A stretch of DNA of 42,623 nucleotides from NCBI GenBank assembly GCA_002354335.1, contig DELI01000003.1:1-42623 (forward strand). Direction: 5' to 3'. This document shows positions 12,466-23,600 of the stretch, in pieces. This stretch comes from Sphingobacterium sp. UBA2700. GTDB lineage: Bacteria > Bacteroidota > Bacteroidia > Sphingobacteriales > Sphingobacteriaceae. The notes under the pieces are model-generated. The model ran no database searches and was not told the DNA's origin. It saw only the letters and a program-made list of their open reading frames with translations. A program made the translations under genes and the position numbers. Numbering within the stretch: the stretch's first letter is position 1; each line of letters opens with the position of its first letter.

Positions 12466-13482
12466 ATGAGTGAAAAAAGAAAATATTCAGAATCCGAACT
12501 TGCCAAACTTCTGCAGCATTATGAGGACGACAAATTGTCGACAGCTGAGAAAGAGAGGCTTCAAAAATGGCTGGATCGCGTCGATCCGCAAGCTGAGACC
12601 TACTCGGACCTTCAGAAAAAAAGAATTCAACAGACGATTTACAGTAAAATTGAGCAGGTCTTGTCTGCACATCAGCCTATCATTAGGACAAAAAGAGCGG
12701 GTGGAAAGCAATATTTGTATAGGTGGATTTCAGCCGCCGCTATCATCTTGCTTGTTACTTCTTGGGTGCTGTTTCGACAGTTTTCCTCGCCTTCCCATCA
12801 AAACACACAGGCTAGCCTCAACGAGACTTTTCAGTGGAAGGAAGTGAGCAGCAAAGCGGGCCAACGTTTAAAGGTTGGTTTTCCGGATGGAACGATCGTT
12901 TGGCTCAACTCCAATTCCACGCTACGTTATAAGGATTCATTTTCTACCGGACCATCTCGCGATGTGTACCTGGAGCGAGGGGAAGCATTCTTTAGTGTGA
13001 CTAAAGATACGTCCCGCGCCTTCATCGTCCACACCGAATTTGCTGAAAATAAAGTCGTAGGGACCGCTTTCAATATCCAATTGAAAGACGCCGATGGAAA
13101 CTACGCCCTGTCGATGTTATCGGGAGTTGTTGAGTTAACAACTAATAACGGCATAGGATCTCAGAAAATGCTTGTCAGTAAGGGCGAGCGCGCTGTCTAT
13201 TCGTTGAAAGACAAAAAAGTTTCCATGATCAGCTTAAAAGATAACGACTGGAACCTTTGGACTTCCAATATATTTAGCTTCAAAGCAGCAAATTGGCCGG
13301 TACTAATCCAAAAATTAGAAGATTGGTATGGGGTGAAAGTGAATATGGATACTCCTCGTTTTCCAGATCAACTCTTCACGGCACAGTTTAAAGACGAGTC
13401 TTTAGAAAATGTGCTGAAGTCATTACAACAAATTAATAGCTTCCGATTTAGGATTAAGGGGAAGGAGGTTTATATCGAATAA
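12466..13482 (+). CDS. FecR-family anti-sigma factor
   Basis: A 338-aa inner-membrane regulator. The N-terminal 85 residues are cytoplasmic and hold the sigma-binding region; the single membrane segment is at about 86-104 (YRWISAAAIILLVTSWVLF); the periplasmic FecR domain is near 120-225 (LPFPDGTIVWLNSNSTLRYK-type core, ERGEAFFSV, FNIQLKD); a DUF4974 domain ends the protein (FKAANWPVLIQKLEDWYGV... LKSLQQINSFRFRI). DUF4974 is the part expected to contact the STN domain of the downstream SusC. It is 145 bp after its sigma gene and 143 bp before susC. Confidence 0.94.
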   Translation: MSEKRKYSESELAKLLQHYEDDKLSTAEKERLQKWLDRVDPQAETYSDLQKKRIQQTIYSKIEQVLSAHQPIIRTKRAGGKQYLYRWISAAAIILLVTSWVLFRQFSSPSHQNTQASLNETFQWKEVSSKAGQRLKVGFPDGTIVWLNSNSTLRYKDSFSTGPSRDVYLERGEAFFSVTKDTSRAFIVHTEFAENKVVGTAFNIQLKDADGNYALSMLSGVVELTTNNGIGSQKMLVSKGERAVYSLKDKKVSMISLKDNDWNLWTSNIFSFKAANWPVLIQKLEDWYGVKVNMDTPRFPDQLFTAQFKDESLENVLKSLQQINSFRFRIKGKEVYIE

Positions 13483-13625
13483 GCTCGTCTTCGAAATCAA
13501 GTGGAAGTAGCGCGTTGAAACTTGCTGACCATGCTTCTGAAGGCTTCCGTTGAAGTCGCAACGCTCGTAAAGAGCGATAGTCCATATCTATCACATGAAA
13601 AAATAATATTCCTTTTAAATACGCT

Positions 13626-16600
13626 ATGACAAAGCACTTTCTAGCCTGTGTTATTTGCTACGCTATGTTGCAATATTCTCATGCTTCTCATATAAAAGCC
13701 CAAGTGATTGCTAATACGAGTCTAAGTATTCCCGCGGCAAATAGTACGTTGGAGAATTTTTTAGAACAAGTTCAATCGCAATCCAGTTATAACTTTATGT
13801 TCAATCCGAAAGAAATTTCGAGTAAAAGAACGATAAGAACAACAACATTTAATTCCCTTCAACAAGTTCTGAGCTATCTAAAAGATGATTTAGGTCTAGT
13901 TTATCAAATTGAAGGTAAAAATATTTATCTCAAACCTCAACCTGCGCCCGTTAAATTTCTGGGCACCGTAGTGGATGAAAAAGGAAATCCTATTTATGGC
14001 GCATCCATTCGAGTTTTAGGTACGCCAATTCAGACACAAACTGATGAAGGAGGACATTTTTCATTTTCAGTTTCATCGACCAAAGATGTGGAGCTTAAAG
14101 TCTCCTATCTGGGCTTCAATAGTTATCAAACTTCCCTTAAAATGAGCGGTGATAAAGTTCGAAACTTATCGATTGAACTACAGTCTACTGGGAATTTGCT
14201 CGATGAAATCAATGTTTCTTATGGAAAACAAAAGCGAAACGAAGTTACAGGTTCCATTCAACAGATACAGACCGAGGAGCTTCAAGATATGCCCGTCACT
14301 CAATTTGCCCAGCAATTGCAAGGAAGAACCCCAGGCGTTCAGATTTTTCAGACATCGGGACAGCCGGGTAGAGGGATGTCCTGGCGTATTCGCGGTGCGG
14401 CATCTTTAAATTCGGGCTCGGATCCCTTATTCGTGGTCGATGGGATGCCCATAACAGGAAGTATCAATAACATTAATCCAGCTGAAATTCAGGCAATCAG
14501 TATTCTGAAAGACGCTTCTGCGACCGCACTCTATGGGTCGCGAGCTTCCAACGGCGTTATTTTGATCACTACGAAAAAGGCAAAGGCGGGGGAAGGGACG
14601 AAGATTGATTTTTCAGGCAACTATGCCATTCAAAAAATCCCTAAACGTGGCATACCGGTTATGATGAACGCGCATCAGTATGCTACGTTTATGAAGGAGC
14701 GCTTTGAGGACATGATTAAGTATGAGAAATTTACCGGTAAGATTCCTGATGAATATCAAAATCCAGATCAGTATGGGGTGGGAACTGATTGGTTCAGCGT
14801 GCTTACCCGCACCGCTCCACAGCAGAATTATGATATCAGTTTAAGCACGGCAAACGAAAAATCATCCACGACAGTTATTGCAGGATACCAGGATCAGCAG
14901 GGGGTTGTTGTGAATAGCGGGACAAAGCTATTTTCATTACGATTAAATCAAACCTACAATATGGTCGATAACAAATTGAAACTCGGGGTAAACTTGGCGC
15001 CAAGCTACCGTAAAGATCATAATAATCGATTAGACGATGGTATTCAAGGTATTGTTCAGAAGGCTTCGGAAGCCAGTCCCTTGTTTAGCCCTTATCAAGA
15101 AGATGGTTCCTATACGCGCTTTGTGAGCTCTCCGGGAATGGTGAGTTATATAAACCCTTTGGCACGGTATGAATTGACGGTTGACGACTATAACACAACT
15201 CGCATTTTAGGGAATGCCTTTGCGGAATATGAAATCATCTCAGGCTTAATTATCAAGGGTTTAGCCGGCGTTGATATGGGGAAAGAAATGCGGCAGTTTT
15301 TTGCACCATCGATATTAAATACGAATACAATCGCTACAGGTATCAGCAGTGCGGTAGAGAATTACAGCTATACGGCAGAATTAAATGCGAGCTATAATAA
15401 ATCTTTTGGTTTGCACAATCTCGAGCTGTTAGCGGGCTACTCCGCACAATCCTTTCAACAGATGTCGAATCGCGTTAATGGTCAAAACTATACTTCTGAT
15501 GACGTTCCGTACTTAAATGCTGCAACGAACATAACTGGCGGAACAAGCAACTCAGCAAGCTATGCTTTGCTATCCACGATCGGCAGGTTGAACTATAATT
15601 ACGATAGTAAATATTTATTGGGTCTTTCTATCCGCCGTGATGGATCGTCCAGATTTGGTGCCAATGAGCGCTACGGAACTTTCCCGGCAATATCGGCCGG
15701 ATGGGTAGCAAGTAAGGAAGATTTTATGTCGTCAATCAGGGCAATTAACCTGCTTAAAATTAGGGGTAGCTACGGGGTAACCGGAAATAACAACATTGGT
15801 AATTACACGCATATTCAACAAATAGGTGCGTCGAATTATATCATTAATGGATCGTTGGTCCCAGGAAGCACGGTTGTGTCGCTAGGTAACGACTTTTTGG
15901 CTTGGGAAAAGACCAAACAGCTAGATATTGGTTTGGACTTGGAGCTTTTTGATAATAAGCTAACGTTTACCTATGACTATTACAATAAATTGTCGGACGG
16001 TCTAATCCAATCCCGTCCCATCGACCAAGCATCTGGTTTTACGAGCATAATGTCTAATGTCGGCTCGGTTAAGTTTTGGGGCCATGAGTTTAGTCTTGGT
16101 GCTAATTTTCAATTTGGCGAAGTACAATGGAATAGTAATTTCAACATGACGTTTGATCGAAATAGAATCGAAAAATTGGTGAGCCCCGGCTATTTCCGTC
16201 GCTTTAACAATATTTCTGCTGACTATTATCGGAATCAGGAGGGTTATCCTTTAGGGATGTTCTTTGGTTTTATCAATGAAGGACTGATTAAGGATGAAGC
16301 AGACTTGCAGGCTGCGGGCAAATATGATAAGATTAATATTGGCACCATAAAAATTAAAGATCTCAATGGAGATGGCGTTATTAATGAGAACGATCGTACG
16401 TTTATCGGGAATCCTAATCCAAAATTCTTGTATGGCTTTACCAATAATTTCAAGTATAAGGAAGTTGATTTGAGCTTCACCTTTGCTGGCTCTTATGGAG
16501 GTAAACTAATCCTTCCTGCGAAATGGGCATACTTAACCAATATGGACGGCGCGCGAAATGTGTTGGCAGAAGCAGCAGACCGTTGGCGGTCGGTGGAAAA

Positions 16601-16922
16601 TCCAGGCTCAGGGAAATTTCCGCGTACATTGTCGGGAAGTACTTCTTGGGGGCGTAATGTCAACGATCAATGGATAGAGGATGGTTCATATTTGGCAATG
16701 AAGAATATTACCTTAGGGTATACCATTCCGCTAAAGAGTAAGGCTTTGCAGCATCTGCGCGCCTATACTTCTGTTCAAAATATTTTTTACCTCATGAATT
16801 ACTCGGGCATGAATCCGGAGATCAGTCTTAATGGACTGGAAGGGATGGGAATCGGTATTGATGAAAATGCTTACCCTGTTCCGCGAATCTATTCTTTTGG
16901 CTTTAATCTAACAATCAAATAA
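13626..16922 (+). CDS. SusC/RagA-type TonB-linked outer-membrane transporter with STN domain
   Basis: A 1098-aa TonB-dependent importer. A signal peptide (about 1-24) is followed by an STN signalling domain (about 31-103, SLSIPAANSTLENFLEQV... IYLKP), a carboxypeptidase-regulatory-like domain (about 112-190, GTVVDEKGNPIYGASIRVLG), the plug (about 205-320, with DPLFVVDGMPI and SATALYGSRASNGVILITTK) and a 22-strand barrel ending in YSFGFNLTIK. The STN domain marks it as the transducer that talks to the FecR anti-sigma upstream. It is 2 bp from susD, so the two form a SusCD complex. The substrate cannot be read from this protein alone. Confidence 0.96.
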   Translation: MTKHFLACVICYAMLQYSHASHIKAQVIANTSLSIPAANSTLENFLEQVQSQSSYNFMFNPKEISSKRTIRTTTFNSLQQVLSYLKDDLGLVYQIEGKNIYLKPQPAPVKFLGTVVDEKGNPIYGASIRVLGTPIQTQTDEGGHFSFSVSSTKDVELKVSYLGFNSYQTSLKMSGDKVRNLSIELQSTGNLLDEINVSYGKQKRNEVTGSIQQIQTEELQDMPVTQFAQQLQGRTPGVQIFQTSGQPGRGMSWRIRGAASLNSGSDPLFVVDGMPITGSINNINPAEIQAISILKDASATALYGSRASNGVILITTKKAKAGEGTKIDFSGNYAIQKIPKRGIPVMMNAHQYATFMKERFEDMIKYEKFTGKIPDEYQNPDQYGVGTDWFSVLTRTAPQQNYDISLSTANEKSSTTVIAGYQDQQGVVVNSGTKLFSLRLNQTYNMVDNKLKLGVNLAPSYRKDHNNRLDDGIQGIVQKASEASPLFSPYQEDGSYTRFVSSPGMVSYINPLARYELTVDDYNTTRILGNAFAEYEIISGLIIKGLAGVDMGKEMRQFFAPSILNTNTIATGISSAVENYSYTAELNASYNKSFGLHNLELLAGYSAQSFQQMSNRVNGQNYTSDDVPYLNAATNITGGTSNSASYALLSTIGRLNYNYDSKYLLGLSIRRDGSSRFGANERYGTFPAISAGWVASKEDFMSSIRAINLLKIRGSYGVTGNNNIGNYTHIQQIGASNYIINGSLVPGSTVVSLGNDFLAWEKTKQLDIGLDLELFDNKLTFTYDYYNKLSDGLIQSRPIDQASGFTSIMSNVGSVKFWGHEFSLGANFQFGEVQWNSNFNMTFDRNRIEKLVSPGYFRRFNNISADYYRNQEGYPLGMFFGFINEGLIKDEADLQAAGKYDKINIGTIKIKDLNGDGVINENDRTFIGNPNPKFLYGFTNNFKYKEVDLSFTFAGSYGGKLILPAKWAYLTNMDGARNVLAEAADRWRSVENPGSGKFPRTLSGSTSWGRNVNDQWIEDGSYLAMKNITLGYTIPLKSKALQHLRAYTSVQNIFYLMNYSGMNPEISLNGLEGMGIGIDENAYPVPRIYSFGFNLTIK

Positions 16923-16924
16923 TT

Positions 16925-18490
16925 ATGAAACTGTTGATATCAACAAAATCCATCATACGCCTTGCAATATGCACAAGTACGATCTTTATTGCTTCTTGTA
17001 ATCAGTTTTTAGAGTTATCTCCCTCGGATCAGATGTCGGGGAAAACATTTTTCAAAACAGAGAATGACTTCCGTCAAGCTTTATATGCAGCATATAATCC
17101 CTTGCGCGTAGTGGGGCCTGATTTTTACACTTCAGAGATGCGGTCCGACAATACGCATTATGAATATAATCCAGGAAATCAAGGTACAGCCATCTATATG
17201 CGGCAGGATATTGCAGATTTTACTTACAATTCGAGCAACGATTATAGTGCTTCGATTTACACGAAAAGTTATCAGGGGATCTCTCGCGCCAATATTGTTA
17301 TTGGGAGAATGGAAGGTGCTGATATTGCCGCGGAGGCTAAGCGATCGATTGAAGGACAAGCTCGATTTTTGAGAGCGTTCTATTATTTCAAATTGGTCCA
17401 ATACTTTGGTCGAGTTCCGCTTTACTTGACTGAGGTTGTCAATGAACCGGATGCATTCAAGGAGCAGAGTTCGGTAGATGATGTCTATGCGCAAATTATT
17501 GTTGATGCCGAAAAAGCAATCGAACTATTAGATGCGCCGAAGAAATTTCCACAAACGGGCGAGGCGACTAAAGGAGCTGCCAGTATGTTGCTTGCGAAAG
17601 TATACGCGACACGTAAGGAATATGCAAAAGCAATTTCCCTATTGAAATCAATAGAAACGATGGGCTATGAACTTCTTCCGAAGTATGAGGATGTTTTCAA
17701 AACCAGCAATAAAAATAGCAAAGAGTCCTTGTTCGAAGTTCAGTTTAAGGAAGGTTTAACAGATGGTATGCAGAGTGATTTTATCTATACCTTTCTCCCA
17801 CGATGTTACAATACGGCTCCGATTACGTTTGGGGTAGCATCCAATAACACCTCGAACACCGGAGGAGGATGGAATACGCCGACCAAAGAGATGATTGCCG
17901 CATATGAGGCGGGCGATACAAGACTGGAGGCCTCTATCGGTATCGCCGAAGGAACTTACGACGCCAGCAACTATTTTAAGTTGGAAGCTAATAAAGCGGT
18001 GACCGGCTACAAGGCGCCAGCAGGTAAGGTGGGTGTACCTTATATTAAAAAATATCTTAATCCACATGTCAATCCTAACAACACAAATGACAACTGGCCA
18101 GTATTTCGATATGCGGATGCGCTATTGTTGATGGCAGAAGTTTACAATGAAATGGGAAATTCACAAGCCGCTTTACCCTATTTAAATAAGGTTAGATTGC
18201 GTGCTATGCCTTCGGCTCCTGCGATTGCGGTTACTGATCAAGCGCAGTTGAAAGATATTATCCTTCATGAACGTCGTGTGGAATTAGCCTTCGAAAATCA
18301 TCGTTGGTTTGATCTGCTCCGCAGTGGCAAGGCCGTGGAAATCATGAAGGCCAATGCGGTTTGGATGAAGGCAAATTATCCGTATCTATCTAGCACTTCT
18401 TATGATATCAATGCGAACAAATTGCTCTTGCCTATTCCTTTTTCTGAAATAGGCGTGAACCCTAAATTAGAACAGAATCCAGGATATTAA
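16925..18490 (+). CDS. SusD/RagB-family surface lipoprotein
   Basis: The substrate-capturing lid of the preceding SusC. A lipobox ends in Cys25 (FIASC), so it is lipidated; mature protein starts NQFLELSPSDQMSG, typical of SusD. The 521-aa length and conserved blocks (GQARFLRAFYYFKLVQYFGRVPL, TKGAASMLLAKVYATRKEYAKA as TPR-like helices, FRYADALLLMAEVYNEMG, HERRVELAFENHRWFDLLRSGKA, LPIPFSEIGVNP) fit the family. Translation is closely coupled to both susC and the metallophosphoesterase. Confidence 0.96.
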   Translation: MKLLISTKSIIRLAICTSTIFIASCNQFLELSPSDQMSGKTFFKTENDFRQALYAAYNPLRVVGPDFYTSEMRSDNTHYEYNPGNQGTAIYMRQDIADFTYNSSNDYSASIYTKSYQGISRANIVIGRMEGADIAAEAKRSIEGQARFLRAFYYFKLVQYFGRVPLYLTEVVNEPDAFKEQSSVDDVYAQIIVDAEKAIELLDAPKKFPQTGEATKGAASMLLAKVYATRKEYAKAISLLKSIETMGYELLPKYEDVFKTSNKNSKESLFEVQFKEGLTDGMQSDFIYTFLPRCYNTAPITFGVASNNTSNTGGGWNTPTKEMIAAYEAGDTRLEASIGIAEGTYDASNYFKLEANKAVTGYKAPAGKVGVPYIKKYLNPHVNPNNTNDNWPVFRYADALLLMAEVYNEMGNSQAALPYLNKVRLRAMPSAPAIAVTDQAQLKDIILHERRVELAFENHRWFDLLRSGKAVEIMKANAVWMKANYPYLSSTSYDINANKLLLPIPFSEIGVNPKLEQNPGY

Positions 18491-18491
18491 T

Positions 18492-20270
18492 ATGAAAAAT
18501 AAGTTTTCCATATCATTAATAATTGCTTGTGCGCTGTCAACCTTCAGCTTGACTCAGGCACAACAAAAACAGCCTAAAAAGTTTTCTATTGCTGTCTTGC
18601 CAGACACACAATATTATACGGCCGAGAGCCAGGGCACCGATATTAGCCTGTTCGAATCGCAAATCAAGTGGATTCGTGAAAACGCTAAAGCGGAGAATAT
18701 TGCTTACACGATTCATTTAGGAGATATTACAGATCACGGCGATCATAAGCCCAGAGAGTGGGAATTAGCCGCAAAAGCAATGTATGCACTGGAGGCTCCG
18801 TTGCCTGGACTAGCCGATGGGATGCCCTATGGACTAGCAATCGGTAATCATGATCAAGTGGCTAGCCAGTTTGCCAAATCCGGACGTACAGACGGATACA
18901 ACAAATATTTTGGGGTTGATCATTTCAAGAACAAATCCTACTACGCCGGACATTTCGGTTCGGATAATGATAGCCATTACGACTTGTTTAAGGCGCATGG
19001 ACAAGCGTTCATCGTGATTTATATAGAATATGATGCATTTGATGAGCAGCAAGACCAAATGAACGATTGGGCGGCTGATCTTTTGGAAAAATACGCCGAT
19101 CATAAAGCGATTGTAGTTTGTCATTATACGCTCTTTTTGAACAAGACGGCAGGAACCAACCAAGGGGAAATGGCGCCGTTTGGTAAACAGGCCAGCCGCA
19201 TCTATAACCGACTGAAAGTCTATCCGAATCTTGTGGCTATGCTTGGAGGCCATGTTGGTGATAATGGAGAAGGATATAGGCAGGATACCTATGCTGGAAA
19301 TACCGTGCGTAGTTACTTGTCGGACTATCAAAGTCGTGCAATGGGCGGTAATGGGATGATGCGGTTAATGACGTTTGATCTGGATCAGGATAAAATTTCC
19401 ATAAAGACTTTTTCGCCATATCATGACTATGAAGAAACCGACGATGATTCACGATTTGAAGTGCCACTCTTTAGGAATCCCTCGGGTAGTCGCATTTTCG
19501 ATTTTGATGGCGACGGAAAATCGGATTTATTCAGCTATGAAAATGGGAACTGGATGAATATCGACAACAAGTTGAAATTCTCGAATTGGAATGCGAAGGG
19601 GGTAGCTGTTGCGACTTATAGAAATAGGAATGGCAGAACAGAGCCTTTGGTTTATCAATTGGATAAAGGAAACTTTATAGCGAAGGATGGTGCTACATTA
19701 GCGTTTGGGAAAGCTGGAGAGGTTCCGGTTCCGGCAGATTATGACGGGGATGGGATCGCGGACTTGGCGGTTTGGGACTCAAAGTCGGCGCAATGGAACA
19801 TCGCGGGAAAAGAGTTGCTGACGCTTGGTTGGGAAGAGTCTTTGCCTGTTCCGGCGGATTACGATGGTGACGGGGCTGTTGAAATTGCCGTATGGCGTTT
19901 TCAAAACAATACCTGGTATATACAGGAGGTAGGCAATGTACCGTTTGGAGAGAAAGGAGACGTGCCTGTACCTGCTGATTATAACGGAGATGGACGTGCA
20001 GAGATAGCCGTTTGGCGACCTTCTACAGGCGAATGGCTAATTCTTGGTGGGGAGCAAAGTGTAAGACTGGGTAAAAAAGGAGATCTGCCAATTCCTGGAG
20101 ACTACTTTGCCGAAGGAAAAGTACAGCCTGCTGTTTTTGATCCCGAGGCTAAGCTTATTCGATTCCATAACGGACAGACCAAAGCATGGGACGTCAAGAT
20201 GCAGGATATTGTTAATTTACCCTACGTCATTAAGGAATACTATTTAGACTTGCTCGCTAATGCAAAATAA
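18492..20270 (+). CDS. Secreted calcineurin-like metallophosphoesterase with FG-GAP-like repeats
   Basis: A 592-aa exported enzyme, signal peptide about 1-23 (TQA/QQ). The N-terminal half has the metallophosphoesterase motifs: Asp38 in VLPDTQYY, GD at 77-78 in IHLGDITDHGD, GNHD at 118-121, CHY near 210 and GGH near 250. From about residue 330 come repeats with Ca-binding-like DxDGDG loops: FDFDGDGKSD, ADYDGDGIAD, ADYDGDGAVE, ADYNGDGRAE and a degenerate GDYFAEGKVQ; the last four have a period near 40 residues, as in an integrin-like propeller. Being the third gene of a SusCD operon, it probably cleaves a phosphate ester that the pair imports. Confidence 0.9.
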   Translation: MKNKFSISLIIACALSTFSLTQAQQKQPKKFSIAVLPDTQYYTAESQGTDISLFESQIKWIRENAKAENIAYTIHLGDITDHGDHKPREWELAAKAMYALEAPLPGLADGMPYGLAIGNHDQVASQFAKSGRTDGYNKYFGVDHFKNKSYYAGHFGSDNDSHYDLFKAHGQAFIVIYIEYDAFDEQQDQMNDWAADLLEKYADHKAIVVCHYTLFLNKTAGTNQGEMAPFGKQASRIYNRLKVYPNLVAMLGGHVGDNGEGYRQDTYAGNTVRSYLSDYQSRAMGGNGMMRLMTFDLDQDKISIKTFSPYHDYEETDDDSRFEVPLFRNPSGSRIFDFDGDGKSDLFSYENGNWMNIDNKLKFSNWNAKGVAVATYRNRNGRTEPLVYQLDKGNFIAKDGATLAFGKAGEVPVPADYDGDGIADLAVWDSKSAQWNIAGKELLTLGWEESLPVPADYDGDGAVEIAVWRFQNNTWYIQEVGNVPFGEKGDVPVPADYNGDGRAEIAVWRPSTGEWLILGGEQSVRLGKKGDLPIPGDYFAEGKVQPAVFDPEAKLIRFHNGQTKAWDVKMQDIVNLPYVIKEYYLDLLANAK

Positions 20271-20311
20271 AAACGGTTATATTAATCAATTCCGTGTTGA
20301 AAAAAGGGCAT

Positions 20312-20346
20312 AAAAAAAGGACTGAATTTCTTCAGTCCTTTTATTT
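20312..20346. terminator. Bidirectional terminator between the phosphoesterase gene and tRNA-Gln
   Basis: AAAAGGACTGAA-TTTC-TTCAGTCCTTTT is a 12-bp stem with A- and T-tracts, suited to end the plus-strand operon and the minus-strand tRNA. Confidence 0.9.
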
Positions 20347-20353
20347 TGGAGAG

Positions 20354-20424
20354 TTGCCCAACCTGGATTCGAACCAAGACAAACGGCACCAAAAACCGTC
20401 GTACTACCATTATACTATTGGGCA
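20354..20424 (-). tRNA. tRNA-Gln (anticodon UUG)
   Basis: On the minus strand a full cloverleaf of 71 nt can be folded: acceptor TGCCCAA/TTGGGCA with discriminator A, D-arm GTAT/GTAC, anticodon stem ACGGT/GCCGT with loop TTTTGGT (anticodon TTG), and T-arm CTTGG-TTCGAAT-CCAGG. The weak U1-A72 pair is normal for tRNA-Gln. The CCA end is not encoded. Confidence 0.95.
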
Positions 20425-20466
20425 ATCTTTCAGTTTGTCATCCGGTTTTGTTCCCTTTTGACGATG

Positions 20467-20497
20467 CAAATATACGTCGACTTTTCTATTCTGCAAA
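20467..20497 (-). promoter_or_regulatory. Consensus promoter of tRNA-Gln
   Basis: On the minus strand TTTG (20494-20497), 19 bases, TATATTTG (20467-20474) is a perfect match to TTTG-N19-TAnnTTTG. Confidence 0.85.
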
Positions 20498-20682
20498 TAA
20501 AAAATGACGTTTATTATTAAATATACTGATTTTCAGTGTAATATTTTTTTAGAGAATCGTGCTCTAGGCGTTCTGTTAAGGGGAATCGTGAAAATCTGCT
20601 TGTAAAAAGCGAAACTATTTGTTTGAATGTACTCAGGAATCCTTATTTTCGAAGCAGATTTTTGAAAACCTTATCATTTAGT

Positions 20683-23600
20683 ATGAATTATACGAAACTG
20701 AATAATCTGTTGGGATGGGCCTGTGGTATAATAGCGACCTTGGTTTATGTTTTAACGGCAGAGAAGACCACGAGTTGGTGGGATACAGGTGAGTTTATTG
20801 CATCTGCTTATAAGATGCAGATTGTTCACCAACCGGGAGCTCCATTATTCTTAATGATCCAAAACGTATTCTCGAACCTGGCGATGGGCGATAGAACGCA
20901 AATTGCTTATTGGATGAATATAGGGTCTGCTGTATGTAGCGGTATGACCATTTTGTTTTTGTTCTGGACAATTACCGCATTGGCTCGCAAGGCTTATGTG
21001 AAGTTTTCTCGTACCGCAGAGGTTTCTCAATCAGCATTGATTAATATTATGGGCGCCGGTGTTGTTGGTGCTTTAGCCTATACCTTTACCGACACCTTTT
21101 GGTTTTCGGCTGTAGAATCGGAAGTTTATGCGATGTCGTCTTTATGTACGGCGGTAGTATTCTGGGCGATATTAAAGTGGGAGGTTCGCGCAGACGAGCC
21201 TGGTGCGGATAAATGGTTACTACTAATTGCCTATGTTATGGGCTTATCGATTGGAGTCCACTTATTGAACTTGTTGGTTATTCCGGCAATTGCTTTAGTT
21301 GTTTACTTCCGCAGAGCACAAACTGTTACTTCCGTTGGTGTTTTCAAAGCTTTAGGTATCGGTGTTGTAGTCTTAGCATTGGTATTATGGGGTATTATCC
21401 AATACTTGATCAAGTTTGCTGCCTATACTGATTTATTCTTTGTGAATACATTAGGACTAGGTTTCGGTACAGGCGTTACATTTTTTGCTTTATTAGTTGT
21501 GGGTGGATTGTTGTTCGGGTTATGGTATTCGATCAAGCATGTGAAGCCTATCTTAAATATAGCGTTATTGAGTGTTTCCTTTATTATCTTCGGGTATAGT
21601 TCATTCTCCATGATCTTGATCCGTGCGAAGGCAAACCCAACCTTGAACAACTCCGATCCGGACAATGCATTCACATTTTTAAGTTATCTGAACCGTGAGC
21701 AATATGGTGATGAACCATTGTTGAGCGGACGTTACTTTGATGCGAAGCCTACAGATATTTTTGAAACAGGCAATGTTTACCGTAAGGATGGTGATAAATA
21801 TGTCGTTGCTAAAAAGAAATACGATTATACCTTCGATCATACGACCTTATTCCCTCGTGTTTACTCGGATAAGCACGAAGGCTTCTATCGTGATTGGCTG
21901 AGTATGGGTGCGGGTGATAAGCCTTCGATGGGCAATAACTTGAACTTCTTCTTTACCTATCAGATTGGACATATGTATAGCCGTTATTTCATGTGGAACT
22001 TTGTTGGTCGTCAGAACGATCAGCAGGGGCATGGATCTTTCACGGAGGGCAACTGGATTTCGGGAATCAAACCTATAGATAATATTCGTTTGGGCGGTCA
22101 GAATGTGCTGCCGACTAGCGAGAAAGAAAATGCAGGTCGTAATACTTATTTCTTCTTGCCGTTAATTTTGGGAGTTTTAGGCGCATTATGGCAGTTTAAA
22201 AAACAGAACCGTGACGCTGCTGTTGTTGCGTTATTGTTCTTCTTTACCGGTCTGGCGATTGTTTTGTATTTGAATCAGACGCCTATGCAGCCGCGCGAGC
22301 GTGATTATGCCTATGTAGGTTCGTTCTATGCCTTTAGTATTTGGATAGGTCTGGGCGTGATATGGATTGCGGAAAAATTGAGTAGCAAGATCAATGCGAA
22401 GAATGCGGCGATTGCTGCGACGGCAGTTTCGTTTTTAGCAGGTCCGGTATTGCTGGCTAGCCAGAACTGGGACGATCATGATCGTTCGGAAAAATCGTTG
22501 GCTCGTGATATGGCGAAGAACTATCTGGAGTCTTGTGCACCAAATGCCATTTTATTCAGCTACGGGGATAACGATACTTACCCTTTATGGTATGTGCAGG
22601 AGGTCGAAAACTTCCGTCCAGACGTACGTGTAGTGAACTTGAGTTTATTGAGCGCAGACTGGTACATGAAGCAGATGATGCATAAGGTGAATGAAGCTGA
22701 TGCATTGCCGATTAACATCGATCCGGAGAAGATTAAAGATGGGGTGCGCGATGTGATCTATTATAATGACTTCAACGTTCCTGAAAATATCGAAATCAAA
22801 ACTTTGTTAGATATCATGTTGTCGGATAACCAACAGAACATGGTGCAATTGCAAAGTGGCGAATATGCAAACGTATTGCCAACGAAAAAAATGCAATATA
22901 CCGTAGATAAAGCGGCGGTTATCGCGAACAAGGTTGTTCCTAAGGAATGGGAAGATGCAATTGTTGATACTATGAAATGGAATTACAGTATGAACATTGT
23001 AAGCCGTGCGGAATTATCATTGCTTTCGATCTTAGCGAATAATAACTGGAAACGCCCGATCTATTTCACGACGACTACGCCAGATGAGAATATGATCGGC
23101 TTGAATAAGTATATGGTTTCTGAAGGTTTTGCTTTGCGTTTGATGCCTGTAGCCTTGGCTGCAGACTCAGCAAGCAACAATGAGCCTATCTCGGATGTGG
23201 AAGGTACTTACAATAATATTATAAACAAGTTCCAATGGGGCAATATTGCGCACTCTAAATACTTAGATCCGGATTCGTACCGCTATATTTCTATGTATGT
23301 AGGTTCACTGTTTGGTGAAACGGCACAGAACTTATTAGCGATGGGCAAAACAACGGAGGCTAAGAAATTGGTGAACAATGCTTATGAGAATATGCCTAAG
23401 CGTGTTTATCAGATGGCTGAGGTATTTAGCTATGCCAGCTTGATCGATGCGATGTATAAGGTGGGTGAGAAGGATAAGGCAAACGAGATTACAAAACGTA
23501 ATCTGAAGTATTTGCGCGAAAATATGGCATACTACACTGCGATTGCAGAATCGAAGCCTAACCTGGAATATAGAAATATGCGCTTCGGTTTGGCATCTAT

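Noticed and set aside
20354..20424. tRNA-Gln as an integration site
   Set aside because: No integrase, no repeated tRNA 3' end and no compositional shift beside it.
20623..20682. TTG-initiated extension of the DUF2723 protein
   Set aside because: A rare start codon and 20 residues with no family match; ATG 20683 gives the standard N-terminus.
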